A stretch of DNA of 64,000 nucleotides, from NCBI GenBank assembly GCA_021108275.1, contig JAIORD010000041.1:62001-126000 (forward strand), given 5' to 3'. This document shows positions 34,692 through 46,024 of this stretch, piece by piece. Position numbers and translations under genes: made by a program. The notes under the pieces were generated by a model. That model ran no database searches and was not told the origin of the DNA. It saw only the letters and a program-made list of their open reading frames with translations. Source of the DNA: Methanococcoides sp. Its GTDB lineage: Archaea; Halobacteriota; Methanosarcinia; Methanosarcinales; Methanosarcinaceae. Position 1 is the first letter of the stretch. Each line of letters starts with the position of its first letter.

Positions 34692-36869
34692 ATGACTAAA
34701 TCAAAAATTTTTACCCATATCAACACATGTCTTCTGATATTATTTATATTCATTCTATTGATTTCAATTTCTATTCCTGCCAATGCAGGAACACCAAAGG
34801 TTGGAGTAACAACAAGTTTTCCCCAAGATTTGAGTCCAGGAGAGAATTCACAATTGGATGTTAAAGTTTCAGAAATATCTGGGGGAGATTGGATGAAAGA
34901 TGTTACTGTAATGATAACCGTATCTCCTTCAGATGGCATATATTTAAAACGAAACATTGAAAGTGTTGCACGCATCGATAAGTTATCGGACGCTTATTTT
35001 TCATTTCCAATAAATATATTAGAAACTGCACCTTCGGGTGACAAAGTTATACAAATAACAGTTCAATATTATGAAATGGATTTATTTAATATTGATACTT
35101 ATGGACCATATTACGTAACTGAAATTGCGAGTTTTTATGTAAAAGACCAATATGGTTTAATCTCAATTTCGTCAAGTCCAAATAGTGCAAGTGTTTATTT
35201 AGATGGTGTATACAAAGGAGTTGCACCAATAACTTTAAAGAAAATTCCAATTGGCTCACACACTATCAAACTAACAAAATCAGGGTATAACGACGTTTCT
35301 AAGACTGTAACTGTAAGTTCGGGTAAAAATAGTTTAATATCAGAATCACTTAGCGAACAAACCGGTATAATTAGTCTATCTTCAAGTCCAAGTGGTGTAA
35401 GTGTATATCTTGACGGAAAATCTAAAGGAACCACACCTTTAATTTTGAATGGTATTCCAATTGGCTCACACACTATCAAACTAACAAAATCAGGGTATAA
35501 CGACGTTTCTAAGACTGTAACTGTAAGTTCGGGTAAAAATAGTTTAATATCAGAATCACTTAGCGAACAAACCGGTATAATTAGTCTATCTTCAAGTCCA
35601 AGTGGTGTAAGTGTATATCTTGACGGAAAATCTAAAGGAACCACACCTTTAATTTTGAATGGTATTCCAATTGGCTCACACACTATCAAACTAACAAAAT
35701 CAGGGTATAACGACGTTTTTAAAACTGTGACTGTAAGTTCGGGTAAAACTAGTTCTATCTCAAAAAATTTATCCCTAAATCCGATATTACCAATTGGTGC
35801 ATTCCTAGTATTATTCTTGCTCTTTATAGGCATTATTCGAGCCAAAAAATCCAAAAAAAATCCATCCCACAACAATACTCAAAAATCATCTAAAAACACT
35901 GAATCTCTAAAAAATATTCCAGTTCAACAACAAAAGAAGCCTGAGACAAAACAAACTACCCAACCGCCAATAAAAACAAAAGAACAAAAGAACAGGATCT
36001 CAACAAAATCCGCATTCAGTTACAGGGGTGCTACGATCATCCATAAGGTGAAGATTGAGAACCCTACGCAAGAACCCATAAGCGATATAAAAGTTCATCT
36101 TTTCGTTCCAGATGTATTCCTTTTGAAAGATAAAGAAAAATCAATTCCGATACTCGATTCAGGTGAAAGTAAAACCGTTACTTTTGACATCAGACCAAGC
36201 GGGGAATGCGGAGATTGTAATGTATCAGGCACGGTAAACTATTATGATTACAGCAAAAAGAAAAGGCAGGAAATAGATCTTGAGACAAAATCCCTGAGCA
36301 TAATTTGCCCACTGCTCCATATAAACGAGATCAGTACAAAAGATTGGAGAAATGTTGTTAGCAGTCTTGTCAGAACAGAGGAGGCCACAAGAGATATTTC
36401 AATGCCTGCTGAAACACTGTTCAATATGACATCAAGAGTCATTGAAGACATGAATATGTTCATGCTCGATCCAGTTGCTACCTCAACCCCGGAGATGTTC
36501 AATGGGGTGGCAAGGTTCTATGGAGTGGGGATAAAAGACCTGAAATATGCAGCACAGGTTGAAGTTGTTGGTGGTGCAAAAAAAGCAAAAATAATACTAA
36601 AAGCATGGGCAGAGAAAGAGGATGCATTGACAGGTTTCTATCATGGAATGCTCGACGAGATTGAGAAACGTGTTCAGGTAAAGGGCTATATCAATGAGAA
36701 CATGATACAAAATTTCTATCACTATGGCGACAACATAGGTACTCAGGTAAAGGATTCGTTTGTCCAAAGATCGAACATAGGAACTAATTCGAAAACATGC
36801 CCACAATGTAACATTGAATGTGATATGAATGAGAGATTCTGCTTTGAATGTGGTTCAAAGCTGGAATAA
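34692..36869 (+). CDS. PEGA-repeat surface protein with cytoplasmic-type C-terminal domain and zinc ribbon
   Basis: A protein of about 725 residues. It has a signal peptide (about 8-32), an N-terminal beta domain (about 33-150), three PEGA repeats of 70 residues (about 155-360; 'GSHTIKLTKSGYNDVSKTV'), a membrane helix ('ILPIGAFLVLFLLFIGII') and a Lys/Gln-rich linker. A second large domain (about 440-700, 'RGATIIHKVKIENPTQEPIS') follows, and a terminal zinc ribbon has paired Cys ('CPQCNIECDMNERFCFECG'). Base composition changes inside the gene at about 36000: upstream is very AT-rich, downstream looks like the host. The gene may therefore be a fusion of foreign and resident parts. TTG 34686 is an alternative start. 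Confidence 0.8.
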   Translation: MTKSKIFTHINTCLLILFIFILLISISIPANAGTPKVGVTTSFPQDLSPGENSQLDVKVSEISGGDWMKDVTVMITVSPSDGIYLKRNIESVARIDKLSDAYFSFPINILETAPSGDKVIQITVQYYEMDLFNIDTYGPYYVTEIASFYVKDQYGLISISSSPNSASVYLDGVYKGVAPITLKKIPIGSHTIKLTKSGYNDVSKTVTVSSGKNSLISESLSEQTGIISLSSSPSGVSVYLDGKSKGTTPLILNGIPIGSHTIKLTKSGYNDVSKTVTVSSGKNSLISESLSEQTGIISLSSSPSGVSVYLDGKSKGTTPLILNGIPIGSHTIKLTKSGYNDVFKTVTVSSGKTSSISKNLSLNPILPIGAFLVLFLLFIGIIRAKKSKKNPSHNNTQKSSKNTESLKNIPVQQQKKPETKQTTQPPIKTKEQKNRISTKSAFSYRGATIIHKVKIENPTQEPISDIKVHLFVPDVFLLKDKEKSIPILDSGESKTVTFDIRPSGECGDCNVSGTVNYYDYSKKKRQEIDLETKSLSIICPLLHINEISTKDWRNVVSSLVRTEEATRDISMPAETLFNMTSRVIEDMNMFMLDPVATSTPEMFNGVARFYGVGIKDLKYAAQVEVVGGAKKAKIILKAWAEKEDALTGFYHGMLDEIEKRVQVKGYINENMIQNFYHYGDNIGTQVKDSFVQRSNIGTNSKTCPQCNIECDMNERFCFECGSKLE
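35244..35715 (+). repeat. Perfect 210-bp tandem repeat (2.2 units) within the PEGA gene
   Basis: The segment from 35244 is repeated with period 210 (for example TTGGCTCACA at 35251, 35461 and 35671) without visible mismatch until 35716. Each unit encodes 70 residues, one PEGA domain. Identity this high implies recent unequal crossing-over or ongoing copy-number change. Confidence 0.93.
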
Positions 36870-36884
36870 TAAAACAGATGGACA

Positions 36885-36936
36885 AAAAAGAGATGGAATG
36901 AATTTCTTTTTTCATTCATTCTTCTTTTTTCTTTTC
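36885..36936. repeat. Direct repeat, right copy
   Basis: The second copy of the ppsA 3' end and terminator sequence, 16 bp after the PEGA stop. It carries the last ppsA codons out of context and the same GAATGAA/TTCATTC hairpin with T-tracts. It now lies between the PEGA gene and the convergent metX. Confidence 0.9.
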
Positions 36937-36997
36937 AGGACTCATCCTGCAATAGATCAAATAACTGTAAAAGTCTAAAAAATAGAAAGTAAAAGGA

Positions 36998-37017
36998 TCA
37001 ACCGATCAGTCGGTTGA
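36998..37017 (-). terminator. Terminator stem overlapping the metX stop
   Basis: On the minus strand TCAACCGA and TCGGTTGA (37017-37010 and 37005-36998) form an 8-bp stem with a 4-nt loop. The stem includes the last codons and stop of metX and is followed by TCCTTTTACTTTC. It closes the SepCysS-metY-metX operon. Confidence 0.55.
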
Positions 37018-38464
37018 TGTCCTCACTATCGATGATACCAATAAGTCTTTTCTTCTCGCCAACTACAGGCAAAGCCGAGATGCTGTGGCGCTCCAGTCTC
37101 TTGGCAGCAGCTACTATCGGTTCATCAGGGGAAGCCGTCAGAACATCCCTGGTCATTATATTCTCCAGCTTGTCGCACTTCAATGCGACCGCTTTTGAGA
37201 TGTCCCAGGAAGTGACAATACCCACAAGACAGCCGTTCTCATTAACGACAGGCAGATGAGTAAGGGCCTCCTCGAACATGACCTTTGCAGCTGTTTCTAT
37301 GCTCACACCTTCCCTGATGGTCGCAACCTTTTCGGTCATTACATCAGCAACGGATGTGTGAGTCAGGAAATTGTGGATTACATAATTGATCTGGCCGCTT
37401 TCGAGCAGGAAAGCATCGTGTCCATAACTGGATTCGATCTCACGATAACTTACATCATGTTCCTTTACAGTAAGACCTTCGACTATCTTTCTTGAATGAT
37501 ATGGCGAATACAGCCAGTCGGAAGTTATTGAGATCACTAACATCTTTGCCTGTACATCTTTCAGGCCTTCTGCCAGAGAACCGTTCTTTGAAAGGTCGAA
37601 ATAATCCACAGCTTTTGTAACATAAAGATAGGAATTGGCATCGAACCTGCCGGTAAATGTGTCTCCCTGATATTTCAAATAGCTCTCCACCTGAAAATCA
37701 TTGGTCATATCGAACTTGTAGCTTTCACCCTGTTGCAATCTCCTTCCAAACTTCTCATGCATGGAAGCATCGCTAAGATATGTGATGTGAGCGATCATTC
37801 TTGCTGTGGAAAGACCATTTGCCGGGGGTTCACCCTCGTAATAGTCTCCCCCATTCCAGTCAGGGTCAGAGATAATGGCATTCCTGCCAACCTCATTAAA
37901 AGCTATCTGCTGCGGAGATGAGATTGCTGTAGAAGCAATGACCACGGCTTTCTTTACAAGCTCAGGATAGGCAACACACCATTGAAGCGTCTGCATACCA
38001 CCCATGGAACCGCCAACTACTGCAAAAAGAGTGGAGATGCCGAGATAGCTTATCAGCTCTTTCTGGACATTCACCATATCCCCCATCGTTATGACCGGAA
38101 AAGTGATACCATATTGCCGGCCCGTGTCAGGATCGAGGGAAGCCGGTCCGGTAGTACCCTTACAGCCTCCCAGAACATTGGAACATAGCACGAAATACCT
38201 GTCAGTGTCAAGGGCTTTTCCGGGACCGATGATGTCATCCCACCATCCCGGTTTTTTGTCATCGCCACTGTGCCTGCCTGCTGCGTGTGCATCGCCTGTT
38301 AGAGCATGGCAGACAAGGATCGCATTACTTTTCTCCTTATTGAGATTACCATAGGTCTCATAGGCCACCCTGATGTTCTTCAGGGTATGACCGCCTTCTA
38401 ACTGGAACTCACCTTCTATGGTATGGTAGTTCGTTGCCACAATGCCTACAGACCTTTCACTCAT
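36998..38464 (-). CDS. metX: Homoserine O-acetyltransferase with C-terminal CBS pair
   Basis: A 488-residue protein. Residues 1-370 are a MetX alpha/beta hydrolase acetylating homoserine for homocysteine synthesis, with '[17 protein letters not shown]', the nucleophile elbow '[14 protein letters not shown]' and the catalytic His region '[11 protein letters not shown]'. Residues about 375-488 are two CBS domains ('[19 protein letters not shown]' and '[19 protein letters not shown]'), which usually sense adenosyl compounds. The fusion suggests feedback by S-adenosylmethionine or an adenine nucleotide; this is inference. The stop of metY and the ATG of metX are 2 nt apart, so they are coupled. 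Its convergent neighbour is the inserted block. Confidence 0.92.
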   Translation of the reverse strand: MSERSVGIVATNYHTIEGEFQLEGGHTLKNIRVAYETYGNLNKEKSNAILVCHALTGDAHAAGRHSGDDKKPGWWDDIIGPGKALDTDRYFVLCSNVLGGCKGTTGPASLDPDTGRQYGITFPVITMGDMVNVQKELISYLGISTLFAVVGGSMGGMQTLQWCVAYPELVKKAVVIASTAISSPQQIAFNEVGRNAIISDPDWNGGDYYEGEPPANGLSTARMIAHITYLSDASMHEKFGRRLQQGESYKFDMTNDFQVESYLKYQGDTFTGRFDANSYLYVTKAVDYFDLSKNGSLAEGLKDVQAKMLVISITSDWLYSPYHSRKIVEGLTVKEHDVSYREIESSYGHDAFLLESGQINYVIHNFLTHTSVADVMTEKVATIREGVSIETAAKVMFEEALTHLPVVNENGCLVGIVTSWDISKAVALKCDKLENIMTRDVLTASPDEPIVAAAKRLERHSISALPVVGEKKRLIGIIDSEDINRLIG

Positions 38465-38466
38465 AC

Positions 38467-41164
<2,698 letters not shown>

Positions 41165-41263
41165 CTGTTCGTTCGGGATATGTGAAGCTTCAAATACTGC
41201 AAATTCCCATCGCTTTCGTCTTGCTGTACATATACCGGCAAGATTATCCGGCTCTGATGCGCG

Positions 41264-41278
41264 GTTAACAGTGTTAAC
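41264..41278. promoter_or_regulatory. GTTAAC-AGT-GTTAAC inverted repeat before the SepCysS operon
   Basis: Two GTTAAC hexamers separated by 3 bp lie about 30-45 bp downstream of a TATA-like sequence (AAATATAAAT on the minus strand, 41305-41318). They are 100 bp before the SepCysS start. This is a suitable place for a repressor operator of the SepCysS-metY-metX transcript. A related palindrome, TTGTTAACAA, is at 41530-41539. Confidence 0.35.
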
Positions 41279-41578
41279 ATTCTGTAGCTTTACTTCAGTT
41301 CTTATTTATATTTACCTATCGTGACAATATATGCAAATTGCCGAAGTTTTCCCGCACTCAAATAAATTTAGTCTTCCATGGTATATAAGAGCAATTTAAT
41401 TGAGAGGAATGTATCATTACAATTGCCAATAGAAAAAAGATAGAATTCAACGCATTCGAAGTTTAAACAATAAAATACGATAACATATAAATAGTATTAT
41501 TTTTTGCAAATTTATTAAAAATACATCCATTGTTAACAACGTTTACTTTAAGTACTAAAAAACTTATATAATAAGTAG

Positions 41579-41709
41579 AGGTCAAGAGTTATGCCGTTTC
41601 TCTTGACCTAAAGCAATATTGTCGAAAAGCCTTAACTTTTCGGGGTTGAAAAGTAGTGGGGGCTAACCGTATTGGCATGTCTGGAACTTCAAAATTCCAG
41701 CATGCCAAT
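41579..41709. ncRNA. Hairpin-rich element: candidate structured RNA or mobile-element end
   Basis: Three strong stems occur in 131 bp with no reading frame. Stem 1: GGTCAAGAG (41580-41588) / CTCTTGACC (41600-41608), 10 bp with the flanking A-T pair. Stem 2: CGAAAAG (41623-41629) / CTTTTCG (41636-41642). Stem 3: ATTGGCATG (41671-41679) / CATGCCAAT (41701-41709) continued by CTGGAA / TTCCAG, 15 bp with one bulge. A TATA-like run (CTTATATAAT, about 41562-41571) precedes it on the plus strand. The rest of the 993-bp gap 41165-42157 holds promoter-like A/T DNA, a transposase remnant and a terminator. Confidence 0.45.
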
Positions 41710-41789
41710 GCATCAATAACTTACATTAACATTTTTTCATCGATCATCAATAAATAGAACAAATTGTTGACAATGTTCGAACTTATCTT

Positions 41790-42010
41790 TAATTATTGAG
41801 TCCATTTCAAAATTCCATTTTCAACCATCTAAAAAACCGCTCCATAATGGTTCTCTCACTGTAAGATTTTGGTTTGAATCTTGTAGCATTCCAATTCTTT
41901 TTTTAGTTTGGTTTCTTTTATAGCCTTGATCTTAACTATCCACAAACATTAGAACTATTATAGGCTTAACATGCAAGAACTTCCAATGGTTTAGATCTTG
42001 GCTCATGGCC
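41790..42010 (-). pseudogene. Decayed IS5-type transposase fragment (C-terminal part)
   Basis: On the minus strand, broken frames read 'RSKPLEVLA', then after frameshifts 'ATRFKPKSYSERTIMERFF' and 'RWLKMEF'. These match the C-terminal third of IS5-family transposases and align with the remnant at 44322-44720. Several stops and frameshifts are present. The two fragments flank the subtilase gene in the same orientation. Confidence 0.65.
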
Positions 42011-42105
42011 ACTCCAAAAGATAGCAGGACAGCTTTTCAGGAATGTGGCTAGAGCCATAGACGAGTTTCAAAAGGAAATACGAATCAAGTTCCAAAAATA
42101 GGTTT

Positions 42106-42124
42106 GGTGTCCAGATCGGACACC
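42106..42124 (-). terminator. Terminator after the subtilase gene
   Basis: GGTGTCC (42106-42112) and GGACACC (42118-42124) form a 7-bp stem with a 5-nt loop, 34 nt past the stop, followed on the minus strand by AAACCTATTTTT. Confidence 0.6.
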
Positions 42125-42157
42125 ATTTAATTTCATCTTTATTCAACGAGGCATTGC

Positions 42158-44230
42158 TTAATGTGCTATTACCCTAACCTCATCAACGTTCGCATCTTCA
42201 TTGTAGCGAGACATCTTTCCTCTGAATTGAATCTTGAGGGTGTCTATGCCGTTCACTTCAATGCTTTCTTCGTGCCAAGTGTTTTCCGTTTCAACATTTC
42301 CCCTTAAAATTGCCTTTTCAGTCCAGGTAGCCCCTCCATCCATGGATACATCAAATGCAAGATATTCCCCGTTGTCGAGGCCACTTTCAATATACCAGGA
42401 GAAGGTAATTGCAGCACTCGTTGTGCCCTGCAAATCTATAGTCTCAGAGGTTAATGTTGCATCCAAAGCCCTGCCATCGATTTCAGCAGAATAGCTGCCG
42501 TCTGTCGAGCGCTGAGCTGAATCGAACCAGTCTCTTTGACTGTCTTCAATCCATAATCCGTTCCATTCACCCTGCTCAAAGCTATCATAGAATAGCTCTT
42601 GTGGCCCACTGGTTTCTTCTTTAATGGTTACCGCTGCGGTGTCTGTATCGGTGAGACCTTCATTATCCGTCACCTTCAGCGTCATTGTGTATGTATTTGG
42701 ACTAGTATAGGTGTGAGTAGTGGTCTCTCCGATTCCTGAGTTTCCATCACCGAAGTTCCAGTCATATGAGACAATGGATCCGTCAGGATCGGATGAAGCA
42801 GAACCATCAAAGGTTATTGGGGATCCTTCATTACCTTCATAGGGACCATTCAAATCTGCCACAGGTGGCTGGTTTGGAGTGGAAACACTTCCATAGTTCA
42901 ATGCAGCAGCTGCATTCACAAGTCCCCACCCATACACATCATCCCGATCAGTATTTCCAAGGTCATCTGCTGTTGTTACAAGTGCCTCCCTAACCTCGTC
43001 AGGATTTGTGGCTACCCCTTCGCCTATCAGAACGGCCGCAACACCCGAGACATGTGGTGCTGCCATAGAGGTTCCCTGGAAGAACCAGTAATTAAAATCA
43101 GCGGGATCCTTGGTATTGGGGTTGAACGTGTTTTGGAGGACACCGTCAGCATGACCATCTCCATTCTGATCCACAGATGTATCTCCGCCTGGTGCCATGA
43201 TATCCAGGTAAGGTCCAGTGTTTGAATACGGGGCGCGGGTTTCATCGTATCTGGTAGCACCAACTGCAATACAGTAATCGTCATAGGCTGCAGGATATTG
43301 AGGTGAATTTCCTCTTTGATACTCATTACCTGCAGCACAGACAATGGTGACCCCATTATTATAAGCATAGGCAAGTGCGGCTTCCAGAGTTTGGCTAGGA
43401 CTAGGGCCTGAAAGGCTCATGCTTATCACTTGTGCACCATTGTTGGTTGCCCAAATGATCCCATCTGCGACGCCGGAATAACTTCCGTTACCTGCGCTAT
43501 TGAGCACCTTTACAGGCATTATTGAGCAGTCATAGGCCACCCCTGCGACACCGAGATCGTTGTTTGTGCTCTGAGCGATGGTTCCTGCCACATGGGTTCC
43601 ATGGGAGTTATCATCGTTTGGATGGGCATCATTGTTGATAAAGTCATATCCAGGTACAAAAGTGGTGTTTGCAAGATCCGGAGCCTGCTCGTATGGTCCA
43701 TAGTCCTCGTATGCGACCCCTGTATCCAGTACGGCCACGATCACAGAGGTATGTACTCCTTCGCTGATATCCCATGCATCTTCCATATGGATCCCACCAT
43801 AGACAGGGTTGTCGAGATGCCATTGATAGGTATATATTGGATCATTTGGCACCATGGATGCTTGCACAATAAAATTTGGCTCCGAATACTCCACATTGGG
43901 ATTCTTGCTGTAGATCTCGACCATCTCCTCGACGGTCTTGCTCTTTGGGATCTTCAATTTTTTGAAACCTACATGAGAGGGGGTGTATGATACTGAAGCC
44001 TCGTGATTGGAATTTATCTGGTCTATCTTTTTATTAGAAACCCCAGACTTGAACTTGACCAGGATCTCATCGGGTGCGTATTGCGCATCATCCTGAACAT
44101 TTAATCTCTTGTCTTCAAATATCTGAACAGGTTTGTCATCTTGTGACAGTGCTGGTACAGCACCAGCGGCCATTAAAATCAAGGCCGTTACAAAACAGAT
44201 CATTATATTGCTTTTATTTTTCACTCCCAC
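42158..44230 (-). CDS. Secreted subtilisin-like serine protease with PKD domain
   Basis: A 690-residue secreted protease. It has a signal peptide (about 8-30), an inhibitor-like propeptide ('YAPDEILVKFKSGVSNKK', about 50-130) and an S8 catalytic domain (about 140-445) with the triad Asp in 'VIVAVLDTGVAYE', His in 'DNSHGTHVAGTIAQ' and Ser in 'FFQGTSMAAPHVSGVAA'. A PKD domain (about 455-545, 'SYDWNFGDGNSG') and a C-terminal jelly-roll-like domain (about 550-690, 'ITFSWYIESGLDNGEYLAF') follow. The composition is more GC-rich than its flanks. It stands alone between two decayed IS5-type fragments, which suggests arrival with or near mobile DNA. The likely role is extracellular protein breakdown or processing of surface proteins. 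Confidence 0.93.
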   Translation of the reverse strand: MGVKNKSNIMICFVTALILMAAGAVPALSQDDKPVQIFEDKRLNVQDDAQYAPDEILVKFKSGVSNKKIDQINSNHEASVSYTPSHVGFKKLKIPKSKTVEEMVEIYSKNPNVEYSEPNFIVQASMVPNDPIYTYQWHLDNPVYGGIHMEDAWDISEGVHTSVIVAVLDTGVAYEDYGPYEQAPDLANTTFVPGYDFINNDAHPNDDNSHGTHVAGTIAQSTNNDLGVAGVAYDCSIMPVKVLNSAGNGSYSGVADGIIWATNNGAQVISMSLSGPSPSQTLEAALAYAYNNGVTIVCAAGNEYQRGNSPQYPAAYDDYCIAVGATRYDETRAPYSNTGPYLDIMAPGGDTSVDQNGDGHADGVLQNTFNPNTKDPADFNYWFFQGTSMAAPHVSGVAAVLIGEGVATNPDEVREALVTTADDLGNTDRDDVYGWGLVNAAAALNYGSVSTPNQPPVADLNGPYEGNEGSPITFDGSASSDPDGSIVSYDWNFGDGNSGIGETTTHTYTSPNTYTMTLKVTDNEGLTDTDTAAVTIKEETSGPQELFYDSFEQGEWNGLWIEDSQRDWFDSAQRSTDGSYSAEIDGRALDATLTSETIDLQGTTSAAITFSWYIESGLDNGEYLAFDVSMDGGATWTEKAILRGNVETENTWHEESIEVNGIDTLKIQFRGKMSRYNEDANVDEVRVIAH

Positions 44231-44321
44231 TCCCCCATAATATCGATAAAAATATGTGGATTTTTAAATACAGTCTATATTTATTTATCAAATCAATATA
44301 TACTTTCGGAATGCATTCTAT

Positions 44322-44720
44322 TTAGGAAGTTAACGCGGTTGACACGAACTCAAGTGTCCCTTTTATCTTCGAGCTTATCCCAAAATAATTATAGTGATGT
44401 AAAATAAAAAATGCAATATCTAATAGATCTTTGAACATTACATTGAGCCTTTCATGCCTCATAGATAATTTTCTGAACCCCATCTTCAACCATCCAAAAA
44501 ATCACCCCATACTGGTACTCTTTCCGCCAGATTTTGGATTGAATCTTATAGGGGTTCCCATTCTTCTTTTTTCGGGTTGCTGTTATTGACTGGTATATTA
44601 CTTTTTATCAGTCTTGATCTTAAGTATCCACGAATATTAGAATTATAATAGACTTAATCTGCAAGAACTTCTACTGATTTGGTTCTTGGTCTTCTTCCAG
44701 CCTCTATTTTGATAGTTTTC
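44322..44720 (-). pseudogene. Decayed IS5-type transposase, C-terminal part
   Basis: On the minus strand the pieces read 'RPRTKSVEVLAD', 'IRGYLRSRLIKSNIPVN', then after a frameshift 'GTPIRFNPKSGGKSTSMG', a stop, and 'FFGWLKMGFRKLSMRHERL' running to a TAA at 44322. This is the C-terminal half of an IS5-family transposase with at least two stops and one frameshift. The matching N-terminus is at 45745-45831, beyond the metallophosphoesterase gene. The remnant fills nearly all of the 508-bp gap 44231-44738. Confidence 0.8.
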
Positions 44721-44738
44721 ATTACTGCACCATTTCTT

Positions 44739-45584
44739 TTAAAAGACCTTTTCCCGTTTGAAATGTACCTTACCCATCTCCAAAAAGATTCGTATCAGAT
44801 GCAGATGCATATCCTCGCCACCCACATTTTCATAATACAAGAACATATTATCATCTTTGGGATGATTGCTAGAGGACAAACTGCCACACATAAAGTGGGT
44901 AAAGGAATGATTCCGATATAGATCATTGGCTTGCATAATTTCCAGTTCGTGGGTATGGCCACAAAAAACGTATTTAATTTTATGTTTTTGTACAAAATCG
45001 ATCAGGTCTACGGAATTTTTTAGAGGATAATCGTCAGTACCCAAAATCGAATAATGGGTGATCAACAAAGGCAGGTCATATTCTGTCAGTTCTATTTCTT
45101 TTGAAACAGCATCCAGGATCTCTTTTTCAACATATCCATCATCATTGTATAGTTCAGTGGTATCGATACTGATAATTAATACAGTTTTTCCATTTATCGA
45201 AATGGATCTGATGAAATTTATATCGGTGAAATTCTCATCAACCTTGGTAATTTCCCGGTTTATAAAAATGTTTTTCTTGCGTGTTATTATCGTTTCAGCG
45301 ATGGAGATAATCTCGGAATTGTCAATATATTTATGGAATAGTTCAGGGAATCGCATATTTCTTTTGTCATGATTACCCAAGGTAGAGATAACATTTTTAC
45401 ACTTAATGGCCTTTAAAAAACGACCCGCTTCAACACACTCATCTTCCAGACCATCTGTTGTATTGTCTCCGGTATTTATGACAATATCGGCATCAAATGA
45501 ATTAATCATCTCCAGCAGGACCAGATCATCTCCATCCCAATGTCGGGGACCGAAATGCAGGTCCGAAATATGCAAAATATTCAT
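44739..45584 (-). CDS. Calcineurin-like metallophosphoesterase
   Basis: A 281-residue cytoplasmic metallophosphoesterase. The metal-site motifs are in order: 'ISDLHFGPRHWDGDD' (DxH), 'VINTGDNTTDG' (GD), 'STLGNHDKR' (GNHD), 'LLITHYSILG' (H) and 'VFCGHTHELEI' (GHxH). The substrate is unknown; 3',5'-cyclic nucleotides or nucleotide diesters are common in this class. ATG 45584 is preceded by AAGGGGGATTTA, a strong ribosome-binding site. The gene sits where the middle of an IS5-type transposase would be expected, with the C-terminal remnant 18 bp past its stop and the N-terminal remnant 160 bp upstream of its start. Confidence 0.9.
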   Translation of the reverse strand: MNILHISDLHFGPRHWDGDDLVLLEMINSFDADIVINTGDNTTDGLEDECVEAGRFLKAIKCKNVISTLGNHDKRNMRFPELFHKYIDNSEIISIAETIITRKKNIFINREITKVDENFTDINFIRSISINGKTVLIISIDTTELYNDDGYVEKEILDAVSKEIELTEYDLPLLITHYSILGTDDYPLKNSVDLIDFVQKHKIKYVFCGHTHELEIMQANDLYRNHSFTHFMCGSLSSSNHPKDDNMFLYYENVGGEDMHLHLIRIFLEMGKVHFKREKVF

Positions 45585-45744
45585 TAAATCCCCCTTGTTA
45601 TAACTGTTGTAAATATGGAATAATAGTTAGACATATTCACTTATGCTAATTATGTTCACATAGATTATAACCTGGTAACCAGTTTTCTGAGCCCTATCTA
45701 TATCCTGTTATAAACAAAGAATACCATTGTTGATCTTTCAACCA

Positions 45745-45831
45745 TTAATTCTTTTTCCACCAGTCCTTGATTGTGACTGAAAAAGATTTAATAAGTCCCC
45801 ATTGTAAATCAGACAGTTCTTCAAATTTCAT
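45745..45831 (-). pseudogene. N-terminal remnant of an IS5-type transposase
   Basis: From ATG 45831 the minus strand reads 'MKFEELSDLQWGLIKSFSV' and reaches a stop at 45745. 'MKFEELSDxQWxLIKP' is the standard start of IS5-family transposases. A 7-bp inverted repeat CATACAA/TTGTATG (45840-45857) lies just outside and may derive from the element end. The rest of the 440-bp gap 45585-46024 holds weakly similar decayed frames and the promoter of the rightward gene. Confidence 0.75.
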
Positions 45832-46024
45832 TATTACCCCATACAAATGATTGTATGAGGTAGTATTTAGAGTTTTGAAATGCACTCATTAGTCTCCCGA
45901 CATGTTCCAGATCAGATGTATCTGTCTGCACTCCACTAATTTTTAAAAGAGTTATTCAAAATTCAGAAACATTTAATAGTCATTAATATCAAACTTTACA
46001 TTAAAAATTGAAAGGTGGGGTCCT

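Noticed and set aside
36998-37017. Operator site at the metX 3' end
   Set aside because: The inverted repeat includes the stop codon and is followed by a T-rich stretch on the coding strand, so a terminator is the simpler reading.
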